Shown here: positions 28,249 to 36,911 of the stretch, in pieces
How positions within the stretch are numbered: the stretch's first letter is position 1
Layout of the letters: each line of letters starts with the position of its first letter
From: Selenihalanaerobacter shriftii
GTDB taxonomy: Bacteria; Bacillota; Halanaerobiia; Halobacteroidales; Acetohalobiaceae
Direction: 5' to 3'
Assembly: GCF_900167185.1 (NCBI RefSeq)
Contig: NZ_FUWM01000006.1
Span: 62,001-126,000 of the forward strand
DNA length: 64,000 bases
Position numbers and translations under genes: made by a program
Notes under the pieces: generated by a model
Database searches by the model: none
The model's input: only the letters and a program-made list of their open reading frames with translations
Told to the model about the DNA's origin: nothing

Positions 28249-29175
28249 CTATTCTTTCCCTAAATTATTTTGTAATTTTTTAGTGAATTCTTGGGCAGCA
28301 TCATATCCAGTTAATTTTAATCTAAAGTTCATAGCAGCTACTTCAATTATCATTGCTAAATCACGCCCTGGTTTAACTGGAACTGTTAATTTGGAGATGC
28401 TTACATCTAAAATTTCTTCATAATCTTCATTCAATCCTAGACGATCATAATGTTTTTCTTTTTGCCAGGTTTCTAGCTTAATAATTAATTCAACTTCCTG
28501 TTTTAACTTAATGGCTCCTGCTCCAAACAAAGTCTTAATATCTATAATTCCTAAACCTCTCAATTCCATATAATACTGGGAAATCTTTAAAGCAGAGCCT
28601 AATAGACGATCTTTGCCTAGTTTTTTAATCTTTACAACATCATCGGCAACTAATTGATGACCACGTTTTACTAAACCTAACGCTGTCTCACTCTTACCGA
28701 TTCCACTCTTTCCTGTAATTAGTACTCCTACTCCATATACATTTACTAAGACTCCATGTGTAGTAATATTAGGAGCAAATACTATTTCTAAATATTCACT
28801 TAATCTACTTAAGAAACTAGTAGTAGACGATTTAGTACTTAAGAGTGGAATAGAGTTCTCTTCAGCCAAGTTTACTAACTCATTAGGAGGGTTTAAACCA
28901 CGAGTAATTACCACTCCTGGTAATTTATTATATCCCATAAACTTATTTAATCTGGCATCTCTTTTATCCTTAGTTAATCCAGATAAAAAAGAGAGTTCAG
29001 TTTTTCCTAATATTTGAATTCTTTCTGGAGTAAAATAATCAAAAAAACCAGCTAATTCTATACCTGGTCGTTTAATATCACTAACTCCAACTTCTTTCTT
29101 TAATCCCTCTTTACCAGCCAATACTTCTAAGTTAAATTCTTCTACTATCTGTAAGATTGGGATTGCTTCTTCCAT
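28249..29175 (-). CDS. hprK: HPr kinase/phosphorylase
   Basis: Bifunctional serine kinase/phosphorylase of HPr, the sensor of glycolytic state in Firmicutes. 308 residues. The Walker A motif is GKSGIGKSETALGL (about 153-166). The catalytic region includes HQLVADDVV, and EVAAMNFRLKLTGYDAA is the C-terminal family signature. The ATG overlaps the stop codon of the upstream glucokinase gene (TAATG), indicating translational coupling. No ptsH or crh gene is in the window, so its substrate must lie elsewhere. Confidence 0.95.
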   Translation of the reverse strand: MEEAIPILQIVEEFNLEVLAGKEGLKKEVGVSDIKRPGIELAGFFDYFTPERIQILGKTELSFLSGLTKDKRDARLNKFMGYNKLPGVVITRGLNPPNELVNLAEENSIPLLSTKSSTTSFLSRLSEYLEIVFAPNITTHGVLVNVYGVGVLITGKSGIGKSETALGLVKRGHQLVADDVVKIKKLGKDRLLGSALKISQYYMELRGLGIIDIKTLFGAGAIKLKQEVELIIKLETWQKEKHYDRLGLNEDYEEILDVSISKLTVPVKPGRDLAMIIEVAAMNFRLKLTGYDAAQEFTKKLQNNLGKE

Positions 29176-30155
29176 TAGTTCAATCGTCCAATCTCAACTA
29201 AAGCCTTAGCAATAGCACCAACTACTCCTACTTCACTTTCTAATTGAGCAGGGACGATTTTTACTACTTCTGCTGGTGCTTTTAAAGCACGTTGGTTTAC
29301 TACCTCTCTAATCGGTTGTAGAATCATATCACCAGCTTGAGAAACTCCTCCACCAACTATAATCATTTCTGGATTTAGAATATTTACCAAGTTAGCCACT
29401 CCAATTCCTAAATAATTTGTTACTTGCTCAAGAATTTGTCCAGCTACTTTGTCACCTTTAGCAGCAGCTTTAGTAACTATAGCACCATCTATTTCATCTA
29501 TATCATCTATATCATCTACTAACTCTTCCATTAATGAATTTTGACCAACATCCACTGCTTCTTTACCTAAACGACCTAAAGCAGTTCCAGAAGCTATAGC
29601 CTCCCAACAACCTACATCACCACATCCACATTCTGAATGTGAAGCTGGGTCAATTACTATATGACCTATCTCTCCAGCACTATCATTAGCACCATGGTAT
29701 AATTTACGATTAATTATTATCCCACCACCAATTCCTGTGCTAACTGTCATATAAATTAGATTATCAATATTTCGACCAGCACCAAACCATTTTTCACCTA
29801 ATGCAGCAGCATTTGCATCATTTTCAATAAAGACTGGTATATCTATTTCATTCTTTATTAATTCTTTAATATTAACATCTTTCCATCCTAAATTGGGGGC
29901 ATGATAAATAATTCCTTCTGTAACATTTAAAGGTCCAGGACAACCGACTCCAATAGCCTGCACCTCTTTTCTCTTAATTTCTGCATCTTTAAGAACCTGC
30001 TCTATACTTTCAATTATTCTCTTAACTACAACCGTTTGTCCTTCATCAGCCAAAGTAGCAAGCCTACTTTTAGCCAAAATTTCACCTTCTAAATCAGCTA
30101 AAGCTGTTAAAATTTTGGTACCACCTAAATCCACACCAATCACATAACCCTGCAC
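29175..30155 (-). CDS. glcK: ROK-family glucokinase
   Basis: Phosphorylates glucose to glucose 6-phosphate with ATP. 326 residues. The ATP-binding VIGVDLGGTKI is at the N-terminus. IENDANAAALGEKWFG carries the sugar-binding Asp. ECGCGDVGCWEAIASG is the ROK zinc site with three Cys, and NPEMIIVGGGVS is the second phosphate loop. GTG start nine bases after AGGAGG. It is cotranscribed with hprK. Glucokinase specificity is inferred from length and motifs; ROK kinases for other hexoses look similar. Confidence 0.9.
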   Translation of the reverse strand: MQGYVIGVDLGGTKILTALADLEGEILAKSRLATLADEGQTVVVKRIIESIEQVLKDAEIKRKEVQAIGVGCPGPLNVTEGIIYHAPNLGWKDVNIKELIKNEIDIPVFIENDANAAALGEKWFGAGRNIDNLIYMTVSTGIGGGIIINRKLYHGANDSAGEIGHIVIDPASHSECGCGDVGCWEAIASGTALGRLGKEAVDVGQNSLMEELVDDIDDIDEIDGAIVTKAAAKGDKVAGQILEQVTNYLGIGVANLVNILNPEMIIVGGGVSQAGDMILQPIREVVNQRALKAPAEVVKIVPAQLESEVGVVGAIAKALVEIGRLN

Positions 30156-30226
30156 ACCAATTCCCCTCCTAATAAAGACTTAATATTAACAATCAATAAA
30201 AAACCATCTTTATTTACTCCTTTATA

Positions 30227-31267
30227 TTATAATAACCTCTTCAAGCGATTATTCTTAGTAGGACCAGGAATTCTTCCTCTCTTAGCTATATGTTCACCAT
30301 TTATCTTTTTAATATCCATGGTCATATTAATAGCTTCTGCTCCAGAAATATAGCTACCGACTCCAAAACCATCTACTCCACAATCTTTTAATTTTAGAAT
30401 TCTATCTGGCGTAATCCCACCAGAAACAAATATATTTACATAATCATGACCAGCTTGGTCTAACCGGGCTCTAATCTCTTTAACCATACCTGGTGTTACT
30501 CCACCTCGTTCAGATGGAGTGTCTAACCTAACACCATCTAATCTTTCTTTTAATTCATCAGCTATACGCAATGTTTCCTCAGCTTCATCTTTAAATGTGT
30601 CCACTAATATAGTTCGTGGTTCTCCATCAGGCATAATTTCATCATAGGCTTTTGCTACCTTCAAAGTATCTCCTACTGTTAATATTAATGAATGGGGGAC
30701 CGTCCCTGAAGGAATCTTTTCAGCTAATTTAGCTCCTAAAATACAACTGGCTCCATTCACTCCACCAATAATTGCAGATCTCTCCATTACTGGTGCTACT
30801 GCTGGATGTAAATGCCGTGATCCAAAACAGAGCACTGGAGTACCTGCAGCTGCTTCTTTACAATTAGCTGCCGCCGTAGCCCAACCACTGGAACTAGCCA
30901 ATGCCCCTAACATAGCCGTTTCAAAAATCCCGAAATCATTATAATCTCCTTCAATTCTTAAAACTACTTCTTTCTTTTCCATCATACTGCCCTCTTGTAA
31001 GCCCCAAACCTTTACATCTTTTTCTTGTAATAAGTTTAAAACCTCATTTACTCCAGCTAAAACCCCTGCTCCACTAGTAAATATATCTACTACTACTTCA
31101 GTTTCTGCTAAATCTAAATTATTTAAAATCTCCCGTGTTTTAATAAAATAGATGTCTGTAGTTAATCCTTGTCTAATCTCCTCATGATTAGCAGAATAAA
31201 GTAATCTATCTTCATCAACCTTAAAATTTTCTACATCTTGTAAGGTTTTAAGTTCCTTTTTAGCCAT
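30227..31267 (-). CDS. Nicotinate phosphoribosyltransferase (PncB2/NadC-like fold)
   Basis: 346 residues. Salvages nicotinate to nicotinate mononucleotide using PRPP. Visible are the N-terminal RLLYSANHEEIRQGLTTDIY, the GSRHLHPAVAPVMERSA region, GTVPHSLIL, the phosphate-binding GVRLDTPSERGG and the C-terminal NIFVSGGITPDRI and GVDGFGVGS. These match the shorter nicotinate phosphoribosyltransferase group found in clostridia and archaea. It lies between glucokinase and a DUF123 gene and is probably part of a loose housekeeping operon. Confidence 0.88.
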   Translation of the reverse strand: MAKKELKTLQDVENFKVDEDRLLYSANHEEIRQGLTTDIYFIKTREILNNLDLAETEVVVDIFTSGAGVLAGVNEVLNLLQEKDVKVWGLQEGSMMEKKEVVLRIEGDYNDFGIFETAMLGALASSSGWATAAANCKEAAAGTPVLCFGSRHLHPAVAPVMERSAIIGGVNGASCILGAKLAEKIPSGTVPHSLILTVGDTLKVAKAYDEIMPDGEPRTILVDTFKDEAEETLRIADELKERLDGVRLDTPSERGGVTPGMVKEIRARLDQAGHDYVNIFVSGGITPDRILKLKDCGVDGFGVGSYISGAEAINMTMDIKKINGEHIAKRGRIPGPTKNNRLKRLL

Positions 31268-31290
31268 AAACTATATCTTCCTTTCTATTA

Positions 31291-31698
31291 TTAAATTATT
31301 TCCTCAATCTTATCATCGATTATTGGTAATTGAGATGAGTATAATAAGTGAGAATTACAATTACAATCACTGGCTCCAAATCCTGATACCGGTTCTACTA
31401 AATTTAAATTATTCAGTAAAGTTTGATGAATTTTGCATTCAAATTCCTTATCTCCTGGCCACTTTTTGATATCTATTACTTCTGCTTTTTGGAGTAAATA
31501 ATCTATATGCCAATGTAACTTTTTCTTCTTTCGTTTATGACGAGCAACCCGTGCAGTAAGATTTCGTTGAGCAGTACCCGTATAAATATAATATCCTTCT
31601 TTAAAATTCAATTTACCTAAACTTCCTACTTTAATCTCTACATCTTCTGGTAAATGAATGATTAAATTATAGATTCCACTATCTATCTCTTGATTCAT
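31291..31698 (-). CDS. DUF123 GIY-YIG-like protein
   Basis: 135 residues. DUF123 domains are found alone in bacteria and archaea or fused to endonuclease III; they show a GIY-YIG-like core. Seen here: SGIYNLIIHLP, YYIYTGTAQRNLTARVARH, LHWHIDYLL and the Cys/His-rich SGFGASDCNCNSHLLY. Activity has not been established for the family as far as I know. It is 18 bases from the DUF1786 gene upstream and 23 bases before the nicotinate phosphoribosyltransferase gene. Confidence 0.85.
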   Translation of the reverse strand: MNQEIDSGIYNLIIHLPEDVEIKVGSLGKLNFKEGYYIYTGTAQRNLTARVARHKRKKKKLHWHIDYLLQKAEVIDIKKWPGDKEFECKIHQTLLNNLNLVEPVSGFGASDCNCNSHLLYSSQLPIIDDKIEEII

Positions 31699-31716
31699 TT
31701 TATATTCGCTACCTTT

Positions 31717-32763
31717 CTATTTGATTAACCCTTGTTCTTTAGCAGCAGTCACTAAACCAAAACAGCCAGACAACATCATATCACCCTCAGGAACAGCAAA
31801 ATAATAACCTAAGTCATTAGCCAAATGACGATTTGGGCCTGTTACTGCTACAAAGTCAAAATCAATATTAGGTAAGTCTGAATCTATATAAGCCCCATGT
31901 CCACGGTCATCATATACTTCTTGATTAGTTAAATCATTTATTGCTAATCGTTGAATATAGTCTTGTAACTTTTCTGGACTCATTAAAGAAGTATGATGTT
32001 CAAATAACCCCCATACTTTCTCACCTTTAACCAAAATACCTAACGTATGCAAATTCCCTATATTAACTACTACAATCCCTTCTTCTTGTTTATCTGCTAC
32101 TTTTTCATCACAGAGCGCGCCTTTAATAGCTGCTGCTCCTGTATCCATTAATAAAGCTTCAGGAATTATATCTTGAGCTGCTTGCATCCGAGTTAAATAA
32201 TTAGGGATATTTAAGTAACTAAGATCTTTAATATCTCCCCCATTTTCTATAAAACGGCGCCAATGTTCAAATCTGAATTTACGATTACTTTCTGTTAAAG
32301 CCTCACCATGATCTTGAACAGCTATGGCATATTTATCAGGTAATTTTATATTAAAATTAGCTAAACTATCTTCTAATTCTTTTAAAGTTAAATCTCCAAA
32401 GTTTACCTCCTGGTAATTAACCTCCTCAGGGGGTTCATTTACTATCTCTATACCCATCTCCTTCACAAACTCTAAATTATCCTTAATAGTCTTTGCAGGA
32501 TTAGGTAATGCATAAACATTATAACCTTCAGCTAAATGTTTCTTAATCGCTTTACTATTAGACCCACCACCCATTAACTGACCAGTAATGAATATATCTT
32601 GACCTGCTTTAGTAGCTTGATTGATCTCCTTTGCTTTCATTACAGTGGGAGAAGGCAAGACTAATTTTATACAATTTTCAATTACTTGTCCAAATTCATA
32701 GAGTAAAATATCCTGAGTCCCAGCTCCTATATCTATAGCTAATAATCTATTCTCTTTCTTCAT
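31717..32763 (-). CDS. DUF1786 protein, ASKHA-like
   Basis: 348 residues. The start LLAIDIGAGTQDILLYEFG resembles a phosphate-1 loop of the ASKHA ATPase superfamily, and VVVNIGNLHTLGIL a second phosphate loop. The remainder (GQLMGGGSNSKAIKKHL, VTGPNRHLA, PEGDMMLSGCFGLV) fits DUF1786. Databases have at times labelled this family pyruvate-formate-lyase-activating-like, without good support; no radical-SAM CxxxCxxC motif is present. Function unknown. It lies upstream of DUF123 and downstream of phosphoglucomutase. Confidence 0.8.
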   Translation of the reverse strand: MKKENRLLAIDIGAGTQDILLYEFGQVIENCIKLVLPSPTVMKAKEINQATKAGQDIFITGQLMGGGSNSKAIKKHLAEGYNVYALPNPAKTIKDNLEFVKEMGIEIVNEPPEEVNYQEVNFGDLTLKELEDSLANFNIKLPDKYAIAVQDHGEALTESNRKFRFEHWRRFIENGGDIKDLSYLNIPNYLTRMQAAQDIIPEALLMDTGAAAIKGALCDEKVADKQEEGIVVVNIGNLHTLGILVKGEKVWGLFEHHTSLMSPEKLQDYIQRLAINDLTNQEVYDDRGHGAYIDSDLPNIDFDFVAVTGPNRHLANDLGYYFAVPEGDMMLSGCFGLVTAAKEQGLIK

Positions 32764-32835
32764 TCTAGTCCTCCTTTCCTCACTATATTATTCATGATTC
32801 CCCTTTCAGTTTCCTCCTTTTCCAATTATAAATTC

Positions 32836-32871
32836 AAAAATCCTCTATCTGTTTTTAGATAGAGGATTTTA
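32836..32871 (-). terminator. Terminator after phosphoglucomutase
   Basis: Stem aaaatcctctatct/agatagaggatttt with a 6-base loop and flanking T/A runs, directly after the phosphoglucomutase stop. Confidence 0.85.
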
Positions 32872-32873
32872 TA

Positions 32874-34274
32874 TTATATCTTTAACCTTTCACGTACATC
32901 ACTCTGAATCTTTGACATTAAACTATGATTCGAAGTCTCTACATAAATTCTAATTAAAGGTTCAGTTCCAGATGGCCTCATTAAACACCAGCTTCCGTCT
33001 TCTAGAATGAATTTCATTCCATCTTTAGTTATCCTTTCAATCACTTTTTGCTCTGCTATCTTTTCTGCATCAAACTCTTCTATTCTCTTCACAACTTCTG
33101 GTTTTTGTTCTGGACTACATTCTATATCTAATCTCTCACTGATTAGTTTGCCGTATTTTTCTTCGACTTCTTGAATAATCTTTGATAATCTCTTCCCTCG
33201 ACTCATAATCATTTCAACTATTAGCACACAAGCTAATAAACCATCCTTTTCTGGAATATGACCTTTAATACTTAATCCTCCACTTTCTTCACCACCGATA
33301 ATTACATCATTCTTTAGCATTTTATTTCCAATATATTTAAAGCCAACTGGAGTTTCATAAACATCTAAATCATGCTTCCTTGCAATTCGATCTAACATAT
33401 GAGTAGTAGCAACTGTTCTAGCTACTCCTCCAGTCATTCCTCTATCCTCTAATAGATGATCTAAAAGCAAGAATAAAACTTGATTAGGACTTAAATATTC
33501 TCCTTCTTCAGTAATAATTCCAAACCTATCTGCATCTCCATCCAATGCCAAACCTATATTATAATCTTCAGTTTTAACTTTATTTATTAATTGAGTAAGC
33601 TCAGCTTCAGTTGGTTCCGGCATTCCACCACCAAAGAGAGGGTCACGATAATTATTTATCTCTTCTGTATCAATTCTAGTTGTTGAGAATATATCTGTTA
33701 AATATCCCAAGCCAGCTCCATACATAGGATCGGCTAGAATTTTTAATTTTCCAGTTTCAAATTGTGAAAAGTCAATCACTTCTCGTAAATTATCTAAATA
33801 AATTGCTCTTGGATCAATCTCTTTAATATTATCTAACTTCTTTATGTTAATTTCATTTGTCTTCTGTACTCTAGCTACTTCTTCTTCTATTTGATCAGTA
33901 ATCTCTGGTAAAGCAGGCCCTGCATACTCCGGTATGAATTTGATTCCATGATACTGAGCTGGATTATGACTAGCTGTTAGCATTAAAGCACCATCTAATT
34001 CTTCTTCTTGAATAGTGAAAGCAGTTACAGGTGTAGGTAAAGCTTCCTTTGCTATTATAGCCTCTATCCCATTCCCTTCTAATACTTCGGCTGCTGTTTG
34101 GGCAAACTCTTCTGTTAAGAAACGATTATCATAGCCTATGAATATTCCCCTATCAGTCTTATCATTATTATTTAAGTAATTAGCTATCGCTTGAACTACT
34201 ATTTTGAAATTATCAAACGTAAATTCATCTGCTATAACTGCCCTCCATCCATCTGTTCCAAATTCAATTGCCAT
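32874..34274 (-). CDS. Phosphoglucomutase/phosphomannomutase
   Basis: 466 residues, alpha-D-phosphohexomutase family. All four site motifs are intact: FGTDGWRAV at the N-terminus, the phosphoserine loop LTASHNPAQYHGIKF (about 97), the metal loop ALDGDADRFGI (about 232), the sugar-binding GGEESGG and the C-terminal RPSGTEPLIRIY. It interconverts hexose 1- and 6-phosphates and is the probable source of glucose 1-phosphate for the alpha-glucan genes nearby. Unlike the fusion at 20341-22809, this mutase looks fully catalytic. Confidence 0.92.
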   Translation of the reverse strand: MAIEFGTDGWRAVIADEFTFDNFKIVVQAIANYLNNNDKTDRGIFIGYDNRFLTEEFAQTAAEVLEGNGIEAIIAKEALPTPVTAFTIQEEELDGALMLTASHNPAQYHGIKFIPEYAGPALPEITDQIEEEVARVQKTNEINIKKLDNIKEIDPRAIYLDNLREVIDFSQFETGKLKILADPMYGAGLGYLTDIFSTTRIDTEEINNYRDPLFGGGMPEPTEAELTQLINKVKTEDYNIGLALDGDADRFGIITEEGEYLSPNQVLFLLLDHLLEDRGMTGGVARTVATTHMLDRIARKHDLDVYETPVGFKYIGNKMLKNDVIIGGEESGGLSIKGHIPEKDGLLACVLIVEMIMSRGKRLSKIIQEVEEKYGKLISERLDIECSPEQKPEVVKRIEEFDAEKIAEQKVIERITKDGMKFILEDGSWCLMRPSGTEPLIRIYVETSNHSLMSKIQSDVRERLKI

Positions 34275-34344
34275 TATTTATCTTCCTCCTCCAATATATC
34301 AGATTATACTCTTTATATTCTATCACAGTTCATTTGAAATTATG

Positions 34345-35460
34345 TTATAAAATCAGAATCTCAGGTCTCTGCCAACCATTATATTCCTGCATCGGCCACT
34401 CTTCACTATAAGTAATTAATTCTGGACCAGTTTCTGTAGCTACAATTGTATCTTCTAGCTTTAAGCCTGGTAAAGTAGGGGTCCAAGCAAAAGGTTGATT
34501 TACCTGAACTTCTTCTTCAGAATCTTCTGTCACTATATAATCTCTAGCTTTATATCCTAAAGCACCTCCATGATCATTAAATTCCCATTCTGTATTATAG
34601 CCTAACTCCTTATATTTATTAACTACTTTACTAAATAATTCTCCAGTTTCTTGCTCAACCTTTGTTCCTTCTAAATAAATATTCTCAATTTCTAATAAAT
34701 GATATAATTGTTCTGATAATTGATAAGAGAGTGATTGAAAAGAGACCATACGAGTTAGACTGACTGTTAATCCCTTACGTTCTACGGCTAGACTAATCAT
34801 AACTCTATTATTTGCTTCTTTAGCAGTAGGTTGAGGGTGACTATATTTAGAAATCCTTTCATCAGCAGCAACTAAAAGTGAGACTGGATATGCTCCTATT
34901 TCCCAAACTGCCTGAGCAACCATACCGGCTACTTCAGATTCTTTAACGCCTCTCTTTAATTGTTGACAGACCTCAAAAAGCATATTAGTAACTTCTCTAC
35001 CTAATTCCTTATATCGTTCTAATTCAGACTCAAGCAATGAATATCTGAGTCTTGCTAATTCATCACCTATATACTCTACTCCTTTAGTTGCTATATCAGA
35101 GCCTAGCTTTAAGCCTGCAATTAAGTTACCTAAGCTTTTATTTTGATACCATTTTCTACTTAAAAACGTGAAGTCCTGTTTAAATACTTCTTCTTCACGC
35201 AATCTGTTTTTTTCTAAATTATTAGTTAAAATATACTTATCTTGTTTAGTAATTAAAAGTTCTGAAGCACCAGTTTCTCGATTATTAACTATTCGATTAT
35301 TACCTCCACCTGTTAGCCAAGCAAAGTTGTGGTTCTTGCCAATGATAATGCCATCTAATTGCTTTTCAATCAAAAGTTGTCTAACCCTGTCTTCTTTAGT
35401 CCTTATTTCATCAGCCAATCTTTCTGAATTTTCATTCTTTTTATCTTGGTAAGTACTCAT
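34345..35460 (-). CDS. M24 (creatinase/aminopeptidase P)-fold protein lacking metal ligands
   Basis: 371 residues. The N-terminal creatinase-like half has GIIIGKNHNFAWLTGG and ELLITKQDKYILTNN, and the C-terminal half follows the pita-bread fold. The two Asp of the usual D-x-G-x(7)-D segment are missing: the region reads ISLAVERKGLTVSLTRMV. The HGxGH segment reads NDHGGALGYKARDY, and the last Glu region reads AWTPTLPGLKLEDT. By this hand alignment most of the five ligands are lost, so it is probably not a metallopeptidase. It may be a substrate-binding pseudo-enzyme. It is not linked in an obvious operon; repeats lie upstream. Confidence 0.75.
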   Translation of the reverse strand: MSTYQDKKNENSERLADEIRTKEDRVRQLLIEKQLDGIIIGKNHNFAWLTGGGNNRIVNNRETGASELLITKQDKYILTNNLEKNRLREEEVFKQDFTFLSRKWYQNKSLGNLIAGLKLGSDIATKGVEYIGDELARLRYSLLESELERYKELGREVTNMLFEVCQQLKRGVKESEVAGMVAQAVWEIGAYPVSLLVAADERISKYSHPQPTAKEANNRVMISLAVERKGLTVSLTRMVSFQSLSYQLSEQLYHLLEIENIYLEGTKVEQETGELFSKVVNKYKELGYNTEWEFNDHGGALGYKARDYIVTEDSEEEVQVNQPFAWTPTLPGLKLEDTIVATETGPELITYSEEWPMQEYNGWQRPEILIL

Positions 35461-35483
35461 TTTAATATCCCCTCCTTGTATTA

Positions 35484-35626
35484 GAGCCTAGTAAATAGTT
35501 ATCAAGTTAAGAAGTAGTAGTTATCATAGGCTCATAACCAGCCTTGTCTTTTAGGCTGGGTAGGTTAGTTAGTAGCCTAGTAAATAGTTATCAAACTAAG
35601 AAATAATAGTTATCATAGGCTCATAA
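35484..35626. repeat. Pair of direct repeats with inverted ends
   Basis: Unit 1 (35484-35537) and unit 2 (35574-35626), spaced 90 bases start to start, share agcctagtaaatagttatca and tagttatcataggctcataa with few differences between. Each unit has inverted ends (agccta/taggct). The spacer holds its own hairpin (accagcct, then aggctgggt). Confidence 0.8.
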
Positions 35627-35631
35627 AAAAA

Positions 35632-35708
35632 ACAGTTATTAAATCCCACATAGTAGAATATACCTCTTATAATAATATCTACTAAATCATTTTGAGATTA
35701 ATAACTGT
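35632..35708. repeat. Large imperfect inverted repeat
   Basis: Outer arms acagttatta/taataactgt and inner arms tagtagatat-like (tagtagaatat, atatctacta), which could fold into one long hairpin of 77 bases. No T tract follows on either strand. Confidence 0.5.
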
Positions 35709-35785
35709 CAATTGTACTTTATTTTATTTAATATTAAATACTCTATTGAAAAGTAATATTTTAAATCAAATATTTTTAAAAAATA

Positions 35786-36910
35786 TTATTCCTCATTTAA
35801 TAATTCATAATAATATTCTTCATATTCATCAACAATTCTTTCTGCACTAAATCTAGTCACTGCCCTGTGTCTAGCATTCTGTGAAAATTCATAATACATC
35901 TCTTCATTCTGTAGTAATCTGATTCCTTTATCGGCCATCTCCTTAACATTACCTGGTTCAGCTAAAAAACCTGTTACTCCATCTATGATTACCTCTGGAA
36001 TACCACCTGTATTAGACGCAATTACCGGAACTTCACAAGCCATAGCTTCAATAGCCACCAAACCAAAACTTTCTTTTTTAGAAGGCAACAAGAATAAATC
36101 TGAAATTGATAACAATTCAACTATATTATCTTGTTTTCCTAAAAAGTGAACTTTATCTTCTAAGTTCAACTTAGCTACTAATTCTTTAGCCTCATGTCTA
36201 TTAGGTCCATCACCTATTAAAAGCAATTTACTATCTACTTCTTTATTGATGGCTGCAAAAATATTAATAACATCTGGAATATTCTTAACATCCCTAAAAT
36301 TAGATATATGAGTAATAATCTTTTCTTCTCCACTGGTTAATTTAAGTGGCTCTTCTGGCTCAGTCTTCATATGTTCTCTAGTATCTATAAAGTTATAGAT
36401 AGTCCTTATTTTCTCCTCCGTCAAATCAAAAATTTCAATACTTTCTTGTTGCAGTTGATTAGAAACTGCTGTAATGCCATCACTGCTTTCAATACTAAAC
36501 CGCGTTATATTCTCAAATGAACTTTGGTTCCCCACTAGCGTAATATCTGTACCGTGAAGAGTAGTAATTACCTTAACTCCTGAATCCTCTTTTACTTCTT
36601 TAGCAATATAAGCACAAAGTGAATGAGGAATAGCATAATGAGCATGAATAATATCTAAATCTTCTTCAGTGACTAATTCAGCAATCTTATTAGCTAAAGC
36701 TAACGAATATGGTGGAAATTTAAATAAAGGATATGATGGGACCTCTACTTCATGAAAATAAATATTTTCATAATATTGATCTAATCTAAAAGGGGGTTCG
36801 TAGCTAATAAAATGGACTTTATGTCCTCGTTTTGCCAGCTGTTTTCCTAATTCTGTAGCAACTACCCCACTTCCCCCGTAAGTTGGATAACAGACAATTC
36901 CTATATTCAT
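35786..36910 (-). CDS. bshA: N-acetyl-alpha-D-glucosaminyl L-malate synthase BshA
   Basis: GT4 glycosyltransferase that joins GlcNAc from UDP-GlcNAc to L-malate, step one of bacillithiol synthesis. About 374 residues. The BshA hallmark [20 protein letters not shown] is at the N-terminus, followed by [37 protein letters not shown] and the donor site [15 protein letters not shown] start at the ATG of MNIGIVCYP, eight bases after GGTGGGG; the GTG 12 bases upstream is part of that site. It follows bshB1 with almost no gap, and bshC lies just before. Confidence 0.93.
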   Translation of the reverse strand: MNIGIVCYPTYGGSGVVATELGKQLAKRGHKVHFISYEPPFRLDQYYENIYFHEVEVPSYPLFKFPPYSLALANKIAELVTEEDLDIIHAHYAIPHSLCAYIAKEVKEDSGVKVITTLHGTDITLVGNQSSFENITRFSIESSDGITAVSNQLQQESIEIFDLTEEKIRTIYNFIDTREHMKTEPEEPLKLTSGEEKIITHISNFRDVKNIPDVINIFAAINKEVDSKLLLIGDGPNRHEAKELVAKLNLEDKVHFLGKQDNIVELLSISDLFLLPSKKESFGLVAIEAMACEVPVIASNTGGIPEVIIDGVTGFLAEPGNVKEMADKGIRLLQNEEMYYEFSQNARHRAVTRFSAERIVDEYEEYYYELLNEE

Positions 36911-36911
36911 C

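Larger units (their letters stand above)
35461..35785. other. 325-base gene-free region of repeats between bshA and the M24-like gene
   Basis: Holds two copies of a roughly 53-base unit, a small hairpin between them, and a large imperfect inverted repeat. The last 75 bases are plain A/T-rich sequence. No ORF or recognisable RNA family seen. Confidence 0.6.

Noticed and set aside
31717-32763. Pyruvate-formate-lyase activating enzyme
   Set aside because: No CxxxCxxC radical-SAM motif; the old database label for DUF1786 is not supported by the sequence.
32874-34274. Phosphoglucomutase as a second degenerate mutase
   Set aside because: All four site motifs are intact, unlike the fusion protein at 20341-22809.
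35484-35626. Possible CRISPR array
   Set aside because: Only two units, with long near-identical sequence and inverted ends rather than short repeats with unique spacers; no cas gene is nearby.
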